A DNA stretch of 64,000 nt from Microbacterium sp. BH-3-3-3 (GTDB taxonomy: Bacteria > Actinomycetota > Actinomycetes > Actinomycetales > Microbacteriaceae): contig NZ_VEFS01000003.1 of assembly GCF_007679045.1 (NCBI RefSeq), positions 62,001 to 126,000 of the forward strand, in the 5' to 3' direction. Under the pieces are notes generated by a model. It searched no databases and was not told where the DNA came from. It was given only the letters and a program-made list of their open reading frames with translations. Each line of letters begins with the position of its first letter. Position 1 is the first letter of the stretch. Of this stretch, positions 1-7,869 are shown piece after piece. Both the position numbers and the translations under genes were made by a program.

Positions 1-34
1 CGTGTCGCGCTGCGTCGTCGAATGCTCCGGTCAC
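1..34 (-). CDS. Possible 5' end of a truncated gene (11 codons visible)
   Basis: A GTG at 34-32 on the minus strand opens a frame (MTGAFDDAARH) that runs off the window edge. A TACCCT -10 box (42-47) ends 7 nt before this GTG, the leaderless arrangement seen at many genes here. Nothing can be said about function. The next gene upstream on the same strand ends at 66, so this could be a separately transcribed neighbour. Confidence 0.3.
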   Translation of the reverse strand, partial: MTGAFDDAARH

Positions 35-65
35 GTCTTCCAGGGTACGTCGGTCGGCGCGGCGC

Positions 66-290
66 TCACGCCGGTTCGTTCGACAGGGCCTCCACCCGCA
101 CGGGGAAGTCGCGGGCGCTCAGGAACTCGCGCAGGTACGACACGTGCGCCTCGCACGCGACCCAGGTCTTGCGGCGGTCGGCGGAGTGGATGCGCGGGTT
201 GCGCCAGTGCACAGCCCAGACGGCGTCGTCACGGCATCCGGCTCGGGAGCATTCGACGCGCGCGCTTCCCGCTGACGTCGACGCCGTCAC
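66..290 (-). CDS. Small conserved actinobacterial protein with possible zinc-binding Cys/His pairs
   Basis: A 74-residue cytoplasmic protein starting with GTG. The GTG overlaps the TGA of the upstream DUF3099 gene (GTGA at 287-290), so the two are probably translationally coupled. Visible metal-ligand-like residues are C14-x4-C19 and C46-x2-H49, with an intervening aromatic/basic stretch (WAVHWRNPRIH). There is no signal peptide or membrane segment. I do not recognise a characterised family. The start is chosen because the longer frame upstream is a shadow of DUF3099. Confidence 0.65.
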   Translation of the reverse strand: MTASTSAGSARVECSRAGCRDDAVWAVHWRNPRIHSADRRKTWVACEAHVSYLREFLSARDFPVRVEALSNEPA

Positions 291-658
291 GGGCGGTCGT
301 CGCGCGGGGGATCCTGACGCGGGGTCTCGGCGATGCGGATGACCATCGGACCCTCGGCGGGGGCCACGGTCGCCGTGGGCGTCACCGGGGCTTCGATCGC
401 GCGCTCGGGGTTGATGACGGTCCGGTTGGAGGCGTCCTGGCCGACGTTGGCGACGATCACGGCGAGGTAGGGGAGGAAGATCGCCCCGGCGGCGAAGACA
501 AAGGTGTACCAGCCGTACGGGGTGATGACCGCCATGGCGATGAAGCACGCGATACGGATACCCATCATCACCATGTACTTGGCGAAACGGGTGTCGGCGT
601 CATCCCGGGGAGCCTGGGGAAGCGACGTCGCGGATTGGGCTCGATGCGATGTCTTCAC
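287..658 (-). CDS. DUF3099-like small membrane protein
   Basis: A 123-residue protein. After a polar N-terminus come two closely spaced hydrophobic segments (roughly residues 30-48 and 52-75, including MGIRIACFIAMAVITPYGW), then a charged, proline-rich cytoplasmic tail. This fits the DUF3099 family of actinobacterial inner-membrane proteins of unknown function. I prefer the GTG at 658 (MKTSHRAQ) because a TACCCT box lies 9 nt upstream and family members start near here; an ATG at 691 in the same frame is the alternative. The stop overlaps the start of the downstream 74-residue gene. Confidence 0.7.
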   Translation of the reverse strand: MKTSHRAQSATSLPQAPRDDADTRFAKYMVMMGIRIACFIAMAVITPYGWYTFVFAAGAIFLPYLAVIVANVGQDASNRTVINPERAIEAPVTPTATVAPAEGPMVIRIAETPRQDPPRDDRP

Positions 659-779
659 AGTGGTCTCAGGGTACGCCCGCAGGAATGTCATGGGGCGGGG
701 TTGCGGTGCCGGTTGTTCGACGTCATGACAAGCCGCCGAACGCCTTGCGTCCGGCGGCTCGTCGTGCGCGACGGGGGCG

Positions 780-1553
780 TCAGACGCCGTAGCCCGAGCT
801 GGTCGAGTTCGCGGTCGAGGCGATCAGGATCGAGATGCCGATGACGAACAGGACGATCAGGCCGAGGCTGATGTAGCCGATCAGCAGACCGGCGAGGGCC
901 ATGCCGTGGCCGCGCTCTCCGGTGGTCTTGATCTGCTTGAGCGAGATGTGGCCCATGATCACGCCGGCGATCTGTCCGATCACGGGCAGGAACATGATGA
1001 AACCGACGAGCGAGGCGATCAGCGACAGGATCGCGAGCAGGTTGGTCTTCGGCGGGGCGGTGTAGCCGTACTGCTGCCCGTAGGCCTGCTGTCCGTACGC
1101 CTGCTGTCCGTATGCCTGTCCGTAGGCGGGCTGCCCGTAGGCCTGCTGTCCGTACGCCGTCTGGCCGTAGCCCTGCTGGTCGGAGGCCGGAGCTGCGGGG
1201 GCGGAGCCGTAGGCGGATGCCGCGGCGTCGGGCGCGGGAGCGTCGTAGGCCGAGCCGTAGGGCGGCGCGGGAGGTGCCGACGGGGCATCGGGGGCCCCGT
1301 ACGGCGGAGCCGGGGGAGCCCCGTAGGCGGGCGCGTCGGGAGTGGTGTTTCCGGATGCCGCGTTTCCGGAGCCCGTGTTTTCGGAGGCCGTGGTCCCGGA
1401 TGCCGCGGCGTCGCCGGTTCCGCTCGCGGTGGCGCTCGTGGAGTCGGTGTCGCTCTGCGGGGCGTAGGGCGACGCGGAGGGGGCGCCGTTCGAGGGCGAG
1501 GCGCCGTCGGTGTATCCGGGCTGGTTCGGATCGGTCGTGCGGTCGTCGCTCAC
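780..1553 (-). CDS. DUF4190 membrane protein with a Gly/Tyr/Gln low-complexity N-terminus
   Basis: 257 residues. Residues 1 to about 165 are disordered and rich in Pro, Ala, Ser, Gly, Tyr and Gln, ending in repeated YGQ(Q/P)A units (DNA about 1085-1165). The C-terminal 85 residues hold two membrane spans with a conserved LAILSLI...GQIAGVIMGHISL pattern typical of DUF4190. The GTG at 1553 is preceded by AAAGGGA at good spacing; an upstream in-frame ATG (1580) lacks a ribosome site. Family function is unknown. The tail resembles prion-like or phase-separating low-complexity sequence in composition, but a role is inference. Confidence 0.8.
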   Translation of the reverse strand: MSDDRTTDPNQPGYTDGASPSNGAPSASPYAPQSDTDSTSATASGTGDAAASGTTASENTGSGNAASGNTTPDAPAYGAPPAPPYGAPDAPSAPPAPPYGSAYDAPAPDAAASAYGSAPAAPASDQQGYGQTAYGQQAYGQPAYGQAYGQQAYGQQAYGQQYGYTAPPKTNLLAILSLIASLVGFIMFLPVIGQIAGVIMGHISLKQIKTTGERGHGMALAGLLIGYISLGLIVLFVIGISILIASTANSTSSGYGV

Positions 1554-1581
1554 GGGAGTCCCTTTCATTGCGGTCTTCACC

Positions 1582-1611
1582 AGCGTTCCAGCGCGTCTCC
1601 ACCCGTGTCAA
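1582..1611 (-). promoter_or_regulatory. Promoter of the DUF4190 gene
   Basis: On the minus strand there is a perfect TTGACA (1606-1611), then an 18-nt spacer, then AACGCT (1582-1587). It is one of the few promoters here with a consensus -35 box. It leaves a short leader before the ribosome site. Confidence 0.55.
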
Positions 1612-1715
1612 ACGACTGAGTCTGCAACGGCTGAGTCGGGAACGGCTGGGCGGCGAGATGTCGGGCGGGCTGTCGTTGCTTCGGTGTGCTCGCGGTGTCC
1701 CGGCCCGGTCGTCGG

Positions 1716-1721
1716 TAGGCT
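1716..1721 (+). promoter_or_regulatory. -10 box of fabG
   Basis: TAGGCT in the context GTCGGTAGGCTGGG. Almost the same context (GTCGGTAGGCTGGGG) precedes the SDR gene at 59555. The leader is about 32 nt and contains a CAGGAG ribosome site. Confidence 0.45.
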
Positions 1722-1759
1722 GGGCCGGTTCCGTCACCCGCAAGCGCAGGAGTCTCACC

Positions 1760-2470
1760 ATGTCTCAGGACCGCGTCGTCGTCGTCACCGGAGGAAACCG
1801 GGGGATCGGTCGCGCCATCGCCGAGCGCTTCGTCGCGGAGGGCTGGAAGGTCGCCGTCACCGCCCGTTCGGGCGAAGGCCCCGAGGGAACCCTGACCGTG
1901 CGCGCCGACGTGACCGATGCCGCTGCTGTCGACGCGGCGTTCTCGCAGGTCGAGGCTGAGCTCGGACCGATCGCCGTCGTCGTCGCCAACGCCGGAGTGA
2001 CCAAGGACACCCTGCTGCTGCGCATGAGCGAGGACGACTTCGACAGCGTGGTCAACACCAACCTCGGCGGCGCGTTCCGCGTCGTCAAGCGCGCCTCGAA
2101 GGGCATGCTCAAAGCGCGGTGGGGTCGCGTCATCCTCATCTCGAGCGTGGTGGGCCTCTACGGTTCGGCCGGACAGATCAACTACGCGGCGTCCAAGAGC
2201 GCCCTCGTCGGTTTCGCCCGTTCGCTCACGCGCGAGCTGGGCGGTCGCGGCATCACGGCCAACGTCGTGGCTCCCGGGTTCATCGAGACCGACATGACGG
2301 CTGAGCTCCCCGCCGACACGCAGGCGGAGTACAAGAAGAGCATCCCCGCCGGTCGTTTCGCTTCGCCTGATGAGGTCGCGGGCGTCGTCACCTGGCTCGC
2401 CGGAGATAACGCCGCCTACATCTCGGGCGCGGTCATCCCGGTCGACGGTGGCCTCGGCATGGGGCACTGA
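1760..2470 (+). CDS. fabG: 3-oxoacyl-[acyl-carrier-protein] reductase FabG
   Basis: A 236-residue classical short-chain dehydrogenase/reductase that reduces 3-oxoacyl-ACP with NADPH in cytosolic fatty-acid elongation. The Rossmann motif GGNRGIG is near residue 10, NAG near 75, catalytic Ser in the SSVVG strand near 126, and YAASK (Tyr/Lys) near 140. The C-terminal VIPVDGGLGMGH is typical of FabG. Length and motifs match the family. CAGGAG lies about 7 nt before the ATG. The codons around the stop are the first unit of a 29-bp tandem array that fills the downstream spacer. A paralogous specificity cannot be excluded from sequence alone. Confidence 0.9.
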   Translation: MSQDRVVVVTGGNRGIGRAIAERFVAEGWKVAVTARSGEGPEGTLTVRADVTDAAAVDAAFSQVEAELGPIAVVVANAGVTKDTLLLRMSEDDFDSVVNTNLGGAFRVVKRASKGMLKARWGRVILISSVVGLYGSAGQINYAASKSALVGFARSLTRELGGRGITANVVAPGFIETDMTAELPADTQAEYKKSIPAGRFASPDEVAGVVTWLAGDNAAYISGAVIPVDGGLGMGH

Positions 2471-2690
2471 CCCCGACGCCCGCGAGCGTCGGTCACTGAA
2501 CCCGGCGCCCCAGAGCGTCGGTCATCAACCCCGGCGCCCCAGAGCCTCGGTCAATAACCCCGGCGCCCCAGAGCGTCGGTCACCAACCCCGACGCCCCAG
2601 ATTGTCGGTCATTGACCCGGCGCCCCAGAGCGTGGGTCACCAACCCCGGCGCCCTACAGCGACGGCGCGGGCCACCAAACCCGGCGCGGC
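2461..2690 (+). repeat. 29-bp tandem array seeded by the 3' end of fabG
   Basis: About eight degenerate copies of a 29-bp unit (GGTCAyyrACCCCGGCGCC followed by CCAGAGCGTC) run from the last codons of fabG into the spacer. The first unit begins GGGCACTGACCCCGACGCCC and contains the fabG stop codon; later units diverge. The array lies between the convergent 3' ends of fabG and the hydrolase at 2735. I see no transcription terminator in it. Confidence 0.85.
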
Positions 2691-2734
2691 TGGAAGGACG
2701 CTCGTTCGATCGGCTTCTCGAGCCGCTGTGCCTC

Positions 2735-3412
2735 TCAGCGCACGGCGGCGACCAGCTTCTCGGCGAACTTCTCGGGTTGCGAGAACTGTGGCCAATGGCC
2801 CGACCCGAGTCGCACGACCTCGACGTCGCGGATCTTGCCGAACTCATCGGCGTAGTCACCCCAGTCGGCGAGCACGCGGGGCAGTGACTCGGCGTCGAGC
2901 TGACCTGAGAGCACCGTCACAGGGACTTCGAAGCGTCGTTCGTCGCCGAGAGTGATGGGCGAGGTCGGCACGCGACCCGGTACGTCGACGACCTGCGTCG
3001 CCGTGCGGGTGCGCGTCTCTTCGTCGATGTCGGCGGTGTCGTCGGCGTCGAAGAACTCCCACCCGGGGAAGTGCACCACGCCGTCTTCGACGGGGAACTC
3101 CGAGATCATCGCGCCGGGGTGGGGCACGATCGTGTCGACGAGGACGACCCGCGCGACCCGGTCCGGGCGTCGGTCGGCCGCGCCCCAGACGACGTTGCCC
3201 CCGCCCGAGTGTCCGACGAGCACGACGCGCTGGTCCAGACGGTCGATCTCGGTGACGACGGCGTCGACCCAGTCGTCGATCACGAGGTCGCCGACGGCGG
3301 GGCCGGGCATGCTCAGGGCGTGCGGGCGATGCCCTGCCGCCTCGAGAGCGGGAACGATGTCGTCCCATGACGACGCGGTGAGCCAGAGTCCGGGTACGAG
3401 GATGACGTCCAT
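2735..3412 (-). CDS. Alpha/beta hydrolase
   Basis: 225-residue soluble alpha/beta hydrolase. VILVPGLWLTASSW at the N-terminus forms the oxyanion region, the nucleophile Ser69 sits in GHSGGG, and a late His lies in GSGHWPQ. This subfamily often comprises small esterases, but the substrate cannot be read from sequence. The ATG at 3412 is leaderless: TACGCT (3419-3424) ends 6 nt upstream. Its promoter carries the TGTCGGA element shared with five other genes in this window, so damage induction is possible. There is no operon partner. Confidence 0.8.
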   Translation of the reverse strand: MDVILVPGLWLTASSWDDIVPALEAAGHRPHALSMPGPAVGDLVIDDWVDAVVTEIDRLDQRVVLVGHSGGGNVVWGAADRRPDRVARVVLVDTIVPHPGAMISEFPVEDGVVHFPGWEFFDADDTADIDEETRTRTATQVVDVPGRVPTSPITLGDERRFEVPVTVLSGQLDAESLPRVLADWGDYADEFGKIRDVEVVRLGSGHWPQFSQPEKFAEKLVAAVR

Positions 3413-3418
3413 ATTGCG

Positions 3419-3441
3419 AGCGTAGGACGGGGTTCCGACAT
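3419..3441 (-). promoter_or_regulatory. PafBC-like promoter: ATGTCGGAA-N8-TACGCT (hydrolase)
   Basis: On the minus strand ATGTCGGAA (3433-3441) is followed by exactly 8 nt and then the -10 box TACGCT (3419-3424). The register matches the mycobacterial RecA-independent damage promoter (TTGTCRGTG-N8-TANNNT). There is no -35 hexamer. Confidence 0.55.
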
Positions 3442-3558
3442 CGGCGAGTGCATCTGATAAAGAGCAGATCAGGCGTCGGTTCGACCGCTCCTGCCGTCCG
3501 CGCGACCCGAGAGCCCCACGGCATCCGCCCGCTCTGGGATTCGCGCGGGATCCCTGCG

Positions 3559-4200
3559 TCAGCGGGGGAGGAGGGCGATGACCTGCACCAGATCCACGTC
3601 GCCCACGACCAGATCGGCCCGCTCGCGTACGGCGGGCTTCGCGTTGAACGCCAGACCGAGGCCGGCCGTCTTCATCATCTCGAGGTCGTTCGCGCCGTCG
3701 CCGATCGCGAACGTCGACCGCAGGGGGACGCCGTTCTCGTCGGCCCAGCGGCGGAGCGTGCCGGCCTTGGCCGTGGCATCCACGATCTCTCCGTCGACCT
3801 CGCCGGTGAGGCGGCCGTCGTCGGCGACGAGCCGGTTCGCGCGCCAGACGTCGACCCCCAGGTCGGGCGCGATGGTGTCGAGCACTTCGTGGAAGCCTCC
3901 GGAGACGACTCCGACGATCCCTCCGCGTTCGTGCACCGCGGCGATGAGCTCGCGCACGCCGGGAGTCGGCTCGATGCGTGCGATCGCGCGAGCGAAGGCC
4001 TCGGTCGAGACGCCCGCGAGGGCTTCGACGCGTGAGCGCAGGCTCGTGGCGAAGTCGACCTCGCCGCGCATGGCCGCCTCGGTCGCCGCAGCGACCTCGG
4101 CACCGCGGCCGGCTTCGTCGGCGAGGAGTTCGATGACCTCGTTGCGGATCAGGGTGGAGTCGGCATCGAGCACGACGAGGAAACGAGCGGGCGCAGGCAC
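3559..4200 (-). CDS. serB: Phosphoserine phosphatase SerB
   Basis: 213-residue HAD-superfamily enzyme catalysing the last step of serine synthesis, O-phosphoserine to serine plus phosphate. Motif I DADST is near residue 13 (the Asp-x-Asp-Ser-Thr signature of SerB), motif II VVSGG lies mid-protein, and GDGANDLEMM near 170 supplies the Mg-binding Asp pair. The GTG at 4200 is chosen because TAGGGT (4208-4213) ends 7 nt upstream, a leaderless start. The same frame extends 43 codons further without coding character. No ACT domain is present, so this is the short single-domain form. Confidence 0.9.
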   Translation of the reverse strand: MPAPARFLVVLDADSTLIRNEVIELLADEAGRGAEVAAATEAAMRGEVDFATSLRSRVEALAGVSTEAFARAIARIEPTPGVRELIAAVHERGGIVGVVSGGFHEVLDTIAPDLGVDVWRANRLVADDGRLTGEVDGEIVDATAKAGTLRRWADENGVPLRSTFAIGDGANDLEMMKTAGLGLAFNAKPAVRERADLVVGDVDLVQVIALLPR

Positions 4201-4298
4201 GCGCTCGACCCTAGCGGGTGAGTCGGGGGTCGCGCGGTCCACGACCGGTCGCATCTGCGCAACTGCGCTCTCGTCGCACGGCGTCATGCGCGGGGGCG

Positions 4299-4321
4299 AT
4301 GTCGGAGCCCCCGCGTAGGCT
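4299..4321 (+). promoter_or_regulatory. PafBC-like promoter of luxS
   Basis: ATGTCGGAG (4299-4307), 8 nt, then TAGGCT (4316-4321), in the same register as the other five sites. Unlike most of them the gene is not leaderless: about 34 nt separate the -10 box from the ATG, and a GAGAAGGGA ribosome site lies between. Confidence 0.5.
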
Positions 4322-4355
4322 TTTCGCACCGCCGACTCCTGAGAAGGGACCCCTC

Positions 4356-4829
4356 ATGGCCGATGTCGAAAGCTTCACCCTCGACCACACCGCCGTTCTG
4401 GCGCCGTACGTCCGCCTGATCGGCACCGAGTCGGGGCCGCGCGGTGACGTCATCTCCAACTTCGATCTGCGTCTCGTGCAGCCCAACGAGCAGGAGATCC
4501 CGACGGCCGGACTCCACACGATCGAGCACCTGCTCGCGAGCCTCGTGCGCGACCGCATCGACGGCCTCATCGACATCTCGCCGTTCGGATGCCGCACCGG
4601 TTTCCACGTCATCATGTGGGGCGAGCCCGACGTGGCCGCCCTGGTCGATGCGATCAGCGATTCGCTGCGCGCCATCGTCGACGACGTGCAGTGGGACGAC
4701 GTGCCCGGAACCGACGCGTTCAGCTGCGGCAACTACCGCGATCACAGCCTGCACACGGCCAAGGAATGGTCGAAGGTCGTGCTCGAGAAGGGCATCTCGC
4801 GCGACGCATTCGAGCGCGTGGGCGTCTGA
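4356..4829 (+). CDS. luxS: S-ribosylhomocysteine lyase LuxS
   Basis: 157-residue cytosolic metalloenzyme that splits S-ribosylhomocysteine into homocysteine and DPD, the autoinducer-2 precursor, in the activated methyl cycle. Metal ligands His54 and His58 (HTIEH) and Cys124 (FSCGNYRDH) are present, as is a candidate catalytic Cys79 (FGCRTGF). Length is normal. ATG at 4356 follows GAGAAGGGA. Its last codons ([11 protein letters not shown] and stop) are repeated five times downstream. No AI-2 transporter or receptor gene is nearby, so a metabolic role is the minimal reading. Confidence 0.95.
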   Translation: MADVESFTLDHTAVLAPYVRLIGTESGPRGDVISNFDLRLVQPNEQEIPTAGLHTIEHLLASLVRDRIDGLIDISPFGCRTGFHVIMWGEPDVAALVDAISDSLRAIVDDVQWDDVPGTDAFSCGNYRDHSLHTAKEWSKVVLEKGISRDAFERVGV

Positions 4830-5106
4830 CGCGGAGCTGAACGGGTAGCGGGCAGGCCGAGTCTCGCGCGACGCGTTCGAGCGAGTGGGCGTCTGACGCT
4901 GAGCGGAACGGGTACCTGGCAGGCCGAGTCTCGCGCGACGCGTTCGAGCGCGTGGGCGTCTGACGCTGAGCTGAACGGGTAGCGGGCAGGCCGAGTCTCG
5001 CGCGACGCGTTCGAGCGAGTGGGCGTCCGACGCGGAGCTGAACGGGTAGCGGGCAGGCCGAGTCTCGCGCGACGCGTTCGAGCGCGTGGGCGTCTGACGC
5101 GGAGCG
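4795..5106 (+). repeat. 67-bp tandem array copied from the 3' end of luxS
   Basis: Five copies with an exact 67-bp spacing (copy starts 4795, 4862, 4929, 4996, 5063). Each holds the last 11 luxS codons, the stop region and 31-34 nt of spacer. The unit is not a multiple of three. Copies differ by few substitutions (for example GAGCGCGTG versus GAGCGAGTG), so duplication looks recent. It ends just before the terminator at 5137 and lies between convergent luxS and glgC. Confidence 0.95.
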
Positions 5107-5136
5107 GCAAGCTCCCCACCTCCTATCGCTGCGAAC

Positions 5137-5171
5137 GAGGGGGCGGCGACCTTCGCGGTCACCGCCCCCTC
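5137..5171 (+). terminator. Intrinsic terminator between luxS and glgC
   Basis: Hairpin with GAGGGGGCGG pairing with CCGCCCCCTC and an inner GACC/GGTC stem. It lies at the junction of two convergent genes and is probably bidirectional. The T-tract is poor, as is common at high G+C. Confidence 0.7.
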
Positions 5172-5214
5172 TTCGCATCCGGAGGTTCTCGGCATCCGGA
5201 ACCGCGTTTCACGA

Positions 5215-6459
5215 CTAGGCGTGGACGTGCACGTCCTTGCCGACGACGGTGATGCCCGTCTCGGTGACGGTGAAACCGCGGGCCAGGTCGCGCTCGCGAT
5301 CGACGCCGATGGTCGCCCCGGGCTCGAGCACCACGTTCTTGTCGAGGATCGCGCGGTGGATCCGCGCTCCCGCACCCACCTGAACGCTATCGAACAGCAC
5401 CGAGTCGGTAATCGTCGATCCGCCGCCCGCGAGGGCCCACGGGCCGACGACGCTGCGCTCGAGGTGGGTTCCCGACAGCACCGAGCCCAGCGACACGATC
5501 GAGTCGATCGCGTTGCCGATGCGCCCGACCGAGTCACGGACGAACTTCGCCGGAGGGGCGTTGAAGGTCTGCGAGAAGATCGGCCAGTCGTTGTTGTACA
5601 GGTTGAAGATCGGCAGCGTCGAAATCAGATCCATGTGCGCGTCGTAGAACGATTCGATCGTGCCGACGTCGCGCCAGTACGACCGGTCGCGGGGCGTGGA
5701 CCCGGGCACGTCGTTGCGCTGGAAGTCGTAGACGGCCGCCTCGCCGCGGTCGACGAAGTAGGGGACGATGTCGCCGCCCATGTCGTGGGCCGAGGTCGGC
5801 AGCTCGCCGTCGTGCGTGACGGCGTCGACGAGGGCGTCGGCGTCGAAAATGTAGTTGCCCATCGAAGCGAGCACCTCGTGCGGCGAGTCGGCGAGGCCTG
5901 CCGGGCTCTGCGGCTTTTCGAGGAACGCGCGGATCTTCGTCGGGTCGCTGGGGTCGGTGTCGATGACGCCGAACTGGTTCGCGAGCGAGATCGGCTGACG
6001 GATGCCGGCGACGGTGGCCTTCGCGTCCGAGGCGATGTGCGCGTCGAGCATCTGCTTGAAGTCCATGCGGTACACGTGGTCGGCACCGATGACGACGACG
6101 ATGTCGGGCTTCTCATCGCGGATGAGGTTCATCGACTGCAGGATCGCGTCGGCCGAGCCCGAGAACCAGCGTTTGCCCAGTCGCTGCTGCGCGGGGACCG
6201 AGGCGACGTACGAGCCGAGCATCGGCGACATGCGCCACGTCTGAGAGATATGACGGTCGAGGCTGTGCGACTTGTACTGCGTGAGCACGACCAGCTGCCG
6301 CAGCCCCGAGTTGATGAGGTTCGAGATGGCGAAGTCGATCAGGCGGTACTGGCCGCCGAACGGAACGGCGGGTTTGGCGCGATCGGCCGTGAGGGGCATG
6401 AGTCGCTTTCCCTCGCCGCCGGCGAGGATGATTCCGAAGACCTTCGGCGCTGCAGGCAT
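5215..6459 (-). CDS. glgC: Glucose-1-phosphate adenylyltransferase GlgC
   Basis: 414-residue ADP-glucose pyrophosphorylase, the committed step of glycogen (and ADP-glucose-dependent alpha-glucan) synthesis: glucose-1-phosphate plus ATP gives ADP-glucose plus PPi. The N-terminal nucleotidyltransferase signature [11 protein letters not shown] is followed by AKPAVPFGG. The C-terminal third is a left-handed beta-helix of hexapeptide type, including [21 protein letters not shown]. Length is normal. TAGTGT (6466-6471) lies 6 nt before the ATG, so the mRNA is probably leaderless. It is divergent from glgA, 76 bp apart, suggesting co-control. Confidence 0.95.
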   Translation of the reverse strand: MPAAPKVFGIILAGGEGKRLMPLTADRAKPAVPFGGQYRLIDFAISNLINSGLRQLVVLTQYKSHSLDRHISQTWRMSPMLGSYVASVPAQQRLGKRWFSGSADAILQSMNLIRDEKPDIVVVIGADHVYRMDFKQMLDAHIASDAKATVAGIRQPISLANQFGVIDTDPSDPTKIRAFLEKPQSPAGLADSPHEVLASMGNYIFDADALVDAVTHDGELPTSAHDMGGDIVPYFVDRGEAAVYDFQRNDVPGSTPRDRSYWRDVGTIESFYDAHMDLISTLPIFNLYNNDWPIFSQTFNAPPAKFVRDSVGRIGNAIDSIVSLGSVLSGTHLERSVVGPWALAGGGSTITDSVLFDSVQVGAGARIHRAILDKNVVLEPGATIGVDRERDLARGFTVTETGITVVGKDVHVHA

Positions 6460-6535
6460 GGCACCACACTAAGGGGCGGATGCGGCTGCGGAAACACGTC
6501 TGCGGCGCGCCTTTCGCTGTACTACGGTTCGTGTC
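6460..6535. promoter_or_regulatory. Divergent leaderless promoters of glgC and glgA
   Basis: TAGTGT (6466-6471, minus) is 6 nt from the glgC ATG, and TACGGT (6523-6528, plus) is 7 nt from the glgA ATG. Neither gene has a convincing ribosome site. The spacer between the two -10 boxes is about 50 nt, so the promoters are back-to-back and could share one regulator site. Confidence 0.6.
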
Positions 6536-7726
6536 ATGCGCGTCGACATCGTGACCAAGGAATACCCGCCGGAGATCTACGGCGGAGCCGGAGTCCACGC
6601 CACCGAGCTCGTCAAGGCGCTGCGCGCCGAGGGCACCGAGGTGCAGGTCCGCGCGTTCGGCGCCGACCGTGACGAAGCCGACGTGACCTCATACGGTGTG
6701 CCCGCAGAGCTCGCCTCCGCCAACGGCGCGATCCAGACGCTCGGCACCGATCTCGAGATCGTGTCCGACATCGCCGGCGCCGACGTCGTGCACTCGCACA
6801 CCTGGTACGCGAACTTCGCCGGGCACCTGGCATCCCTGCTCCACGGCATCCCGCACGTCGTGACCGCGCACAGCCTCGAACCGCTGCGCCCGTGGAAGGC
6901 CGAGCAGCTCGGGGGCGGCTACGCCGTCTCGAGCTACATCGAGAAGACCGCCTACGAGGGGGCCGCCGCGGTCGTCGCGGTGAGCTCCGGCATGCGCGAC
7001 GACATCCTGCGCAGTTACCCCTCGCTCGATCCCGCCAAGGTGCGGGTCATCTACAACGGCATCGACACCGAGTCGTGGCATCCGGTGTCGGATGACGCGT
7101 TCCTCGCGTCGCAGGGGATCGATCCGTCGCGCCCCTCGGTCGTCTTCGTCGGTCGCATCACCCGCCAGAAGGGCTTGCCCTACCTGCTGCGCGCGGCGGA
7201 GCAGCTGCCGCCCGAGGTGCAGCTCATCCTGTGCGCCGGCGCCCCCGACACCCCGCAGATCATGGCCGAGGTGCAGGAGCTGGTCCGGGGGCTCCAGGCC
7301 ACCCGCGACGGGGTCGTGTGGATCGAGAAGCTGCTGCCGCGCAACGAGCTCAGCGCGATCCTCACCTCGGCGACGACGTTCGTCTGTCCCTCGGTGTACG
7401 AGCCGCTGGGCATCGTGAACCTCGAGGCCATGGCGTGCGGCGCAGCGGTCGTCGGGACGGCGACCGGCGGCATCCCCGAGGTCGTCGTCGACGGCGTGAC
7501 CGGGCGTCTCGTGCCGATCGAGCAGGTGCAGGACGGGACCGGAACGCCCGTCGATCCCGAGCGGTTCGTCGACGATCTCGCCCGCGTGCTGACGGAGGTC
7601 GTGACGGATGCCGATACCGCCCGGGCCTACGGAGAAGCCGGTCGCACGCGAGCCGTCGAGGACTTCAGCTGGGCGGCCATCGCGGAGACCACCGCGGCGC
7701 TCTACGCGGAGGTCGCGGGGAGGTAG
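6536..7726 (+). CDS. glgA: Glycogen synthase / alpha-glucan glucosyltransferase, actinobacterial GlgA type (GT4-like)
   Basis: 396-residue GT-B fold glycosyltransferase. The N-terminal half carries KEYPPEIYGGAGVH near residue 9. The C-terminal half carries VGRITRQKGLPYLLRA and the nucleotide-sugar signature SVYEPLGIVNLEAMACG near 285. Divergent pairing with glgC indicates ADP-glucose as donor. In actinobacteria, relatives (GlgM) also make maltose-1-phosphate, so linear glucan elongation versus maltose-1-phosphate synthesis is unresolved. The start is leaderless (TACGGT, 7 nt). Confidence 0.88.
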   Translation: MRVDIVTKEYPPEIYGGAGVHATELVKALRAEGTEVQVRAFGADRDEADVTSYGVPAELASANGAIQTLGTDLEIVSDIAGADVVHSHTWYANFAGHLASLLHGIPHVVTAHSLEPLRPWKAEQLGGGYAVSSYIEKTAYEGAAAVVAVSSGMRDDILRSYPSLDPAKVRVIYNGIDTESWHPVSDDAFLASQGIDPSRPSVVFVGRITRQKGLPYLLRAAEQLPPEVQLILCAGAPDTPQIMAEVQELVRGLQATRDGVVWIEKLLPRNELSAILTSATTFVCPSVYEPLGIVNLEAMACGAAVVGTATGGIPEVVVDGVTGRLVPIEQVQDGTGTPVDPERFVDDLARVLTEVVTDADTARAYGEAGRTRAVEDFSWAAIAETTAALYAEVAGR

Positions 7727-7869
7727 GCGGCCGCGGTCGCGATGTGCGGCACGACGACCGGGGACGTCTCGGAAATCGCCGCGCGCGACGGGCGCGGGGG
7801 CGCTCCGGCACTCTCCACAGGGGCCGCGTGGCATCCGGGAGCCCCTGTCTCGGACAGTAGGCTAGATCC

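Noticed and set aside
2..844. Large plus-strand frame at the window start
   Set aside because: It is antisense to three minus-strand genes with good starts and overlaps, and its composition is typical of a shadow frame.
2461..2690. 29-bp array downstream of fabG as a CRISPR-like or VNTR regulatory locus
   Set aside because: The units are contiguous without spacers, and the first unit is the fabG stop region, so it is better explained as a gene-tail tandem repeat.
4356..4829. luxS as proof of AI-2 quorum sensing
   Set aside because: LuxS has a metabolic role in methyl recycling, and no AI-2 uptake or receptor gene is seen here.
4284..5537. 417-codon minus-strand frame across the luxS tail array
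   Set aside because: It is a shadow of luxS, repeats and glgC; it is Arg/Ser-rich and simply mirrors the repeat.
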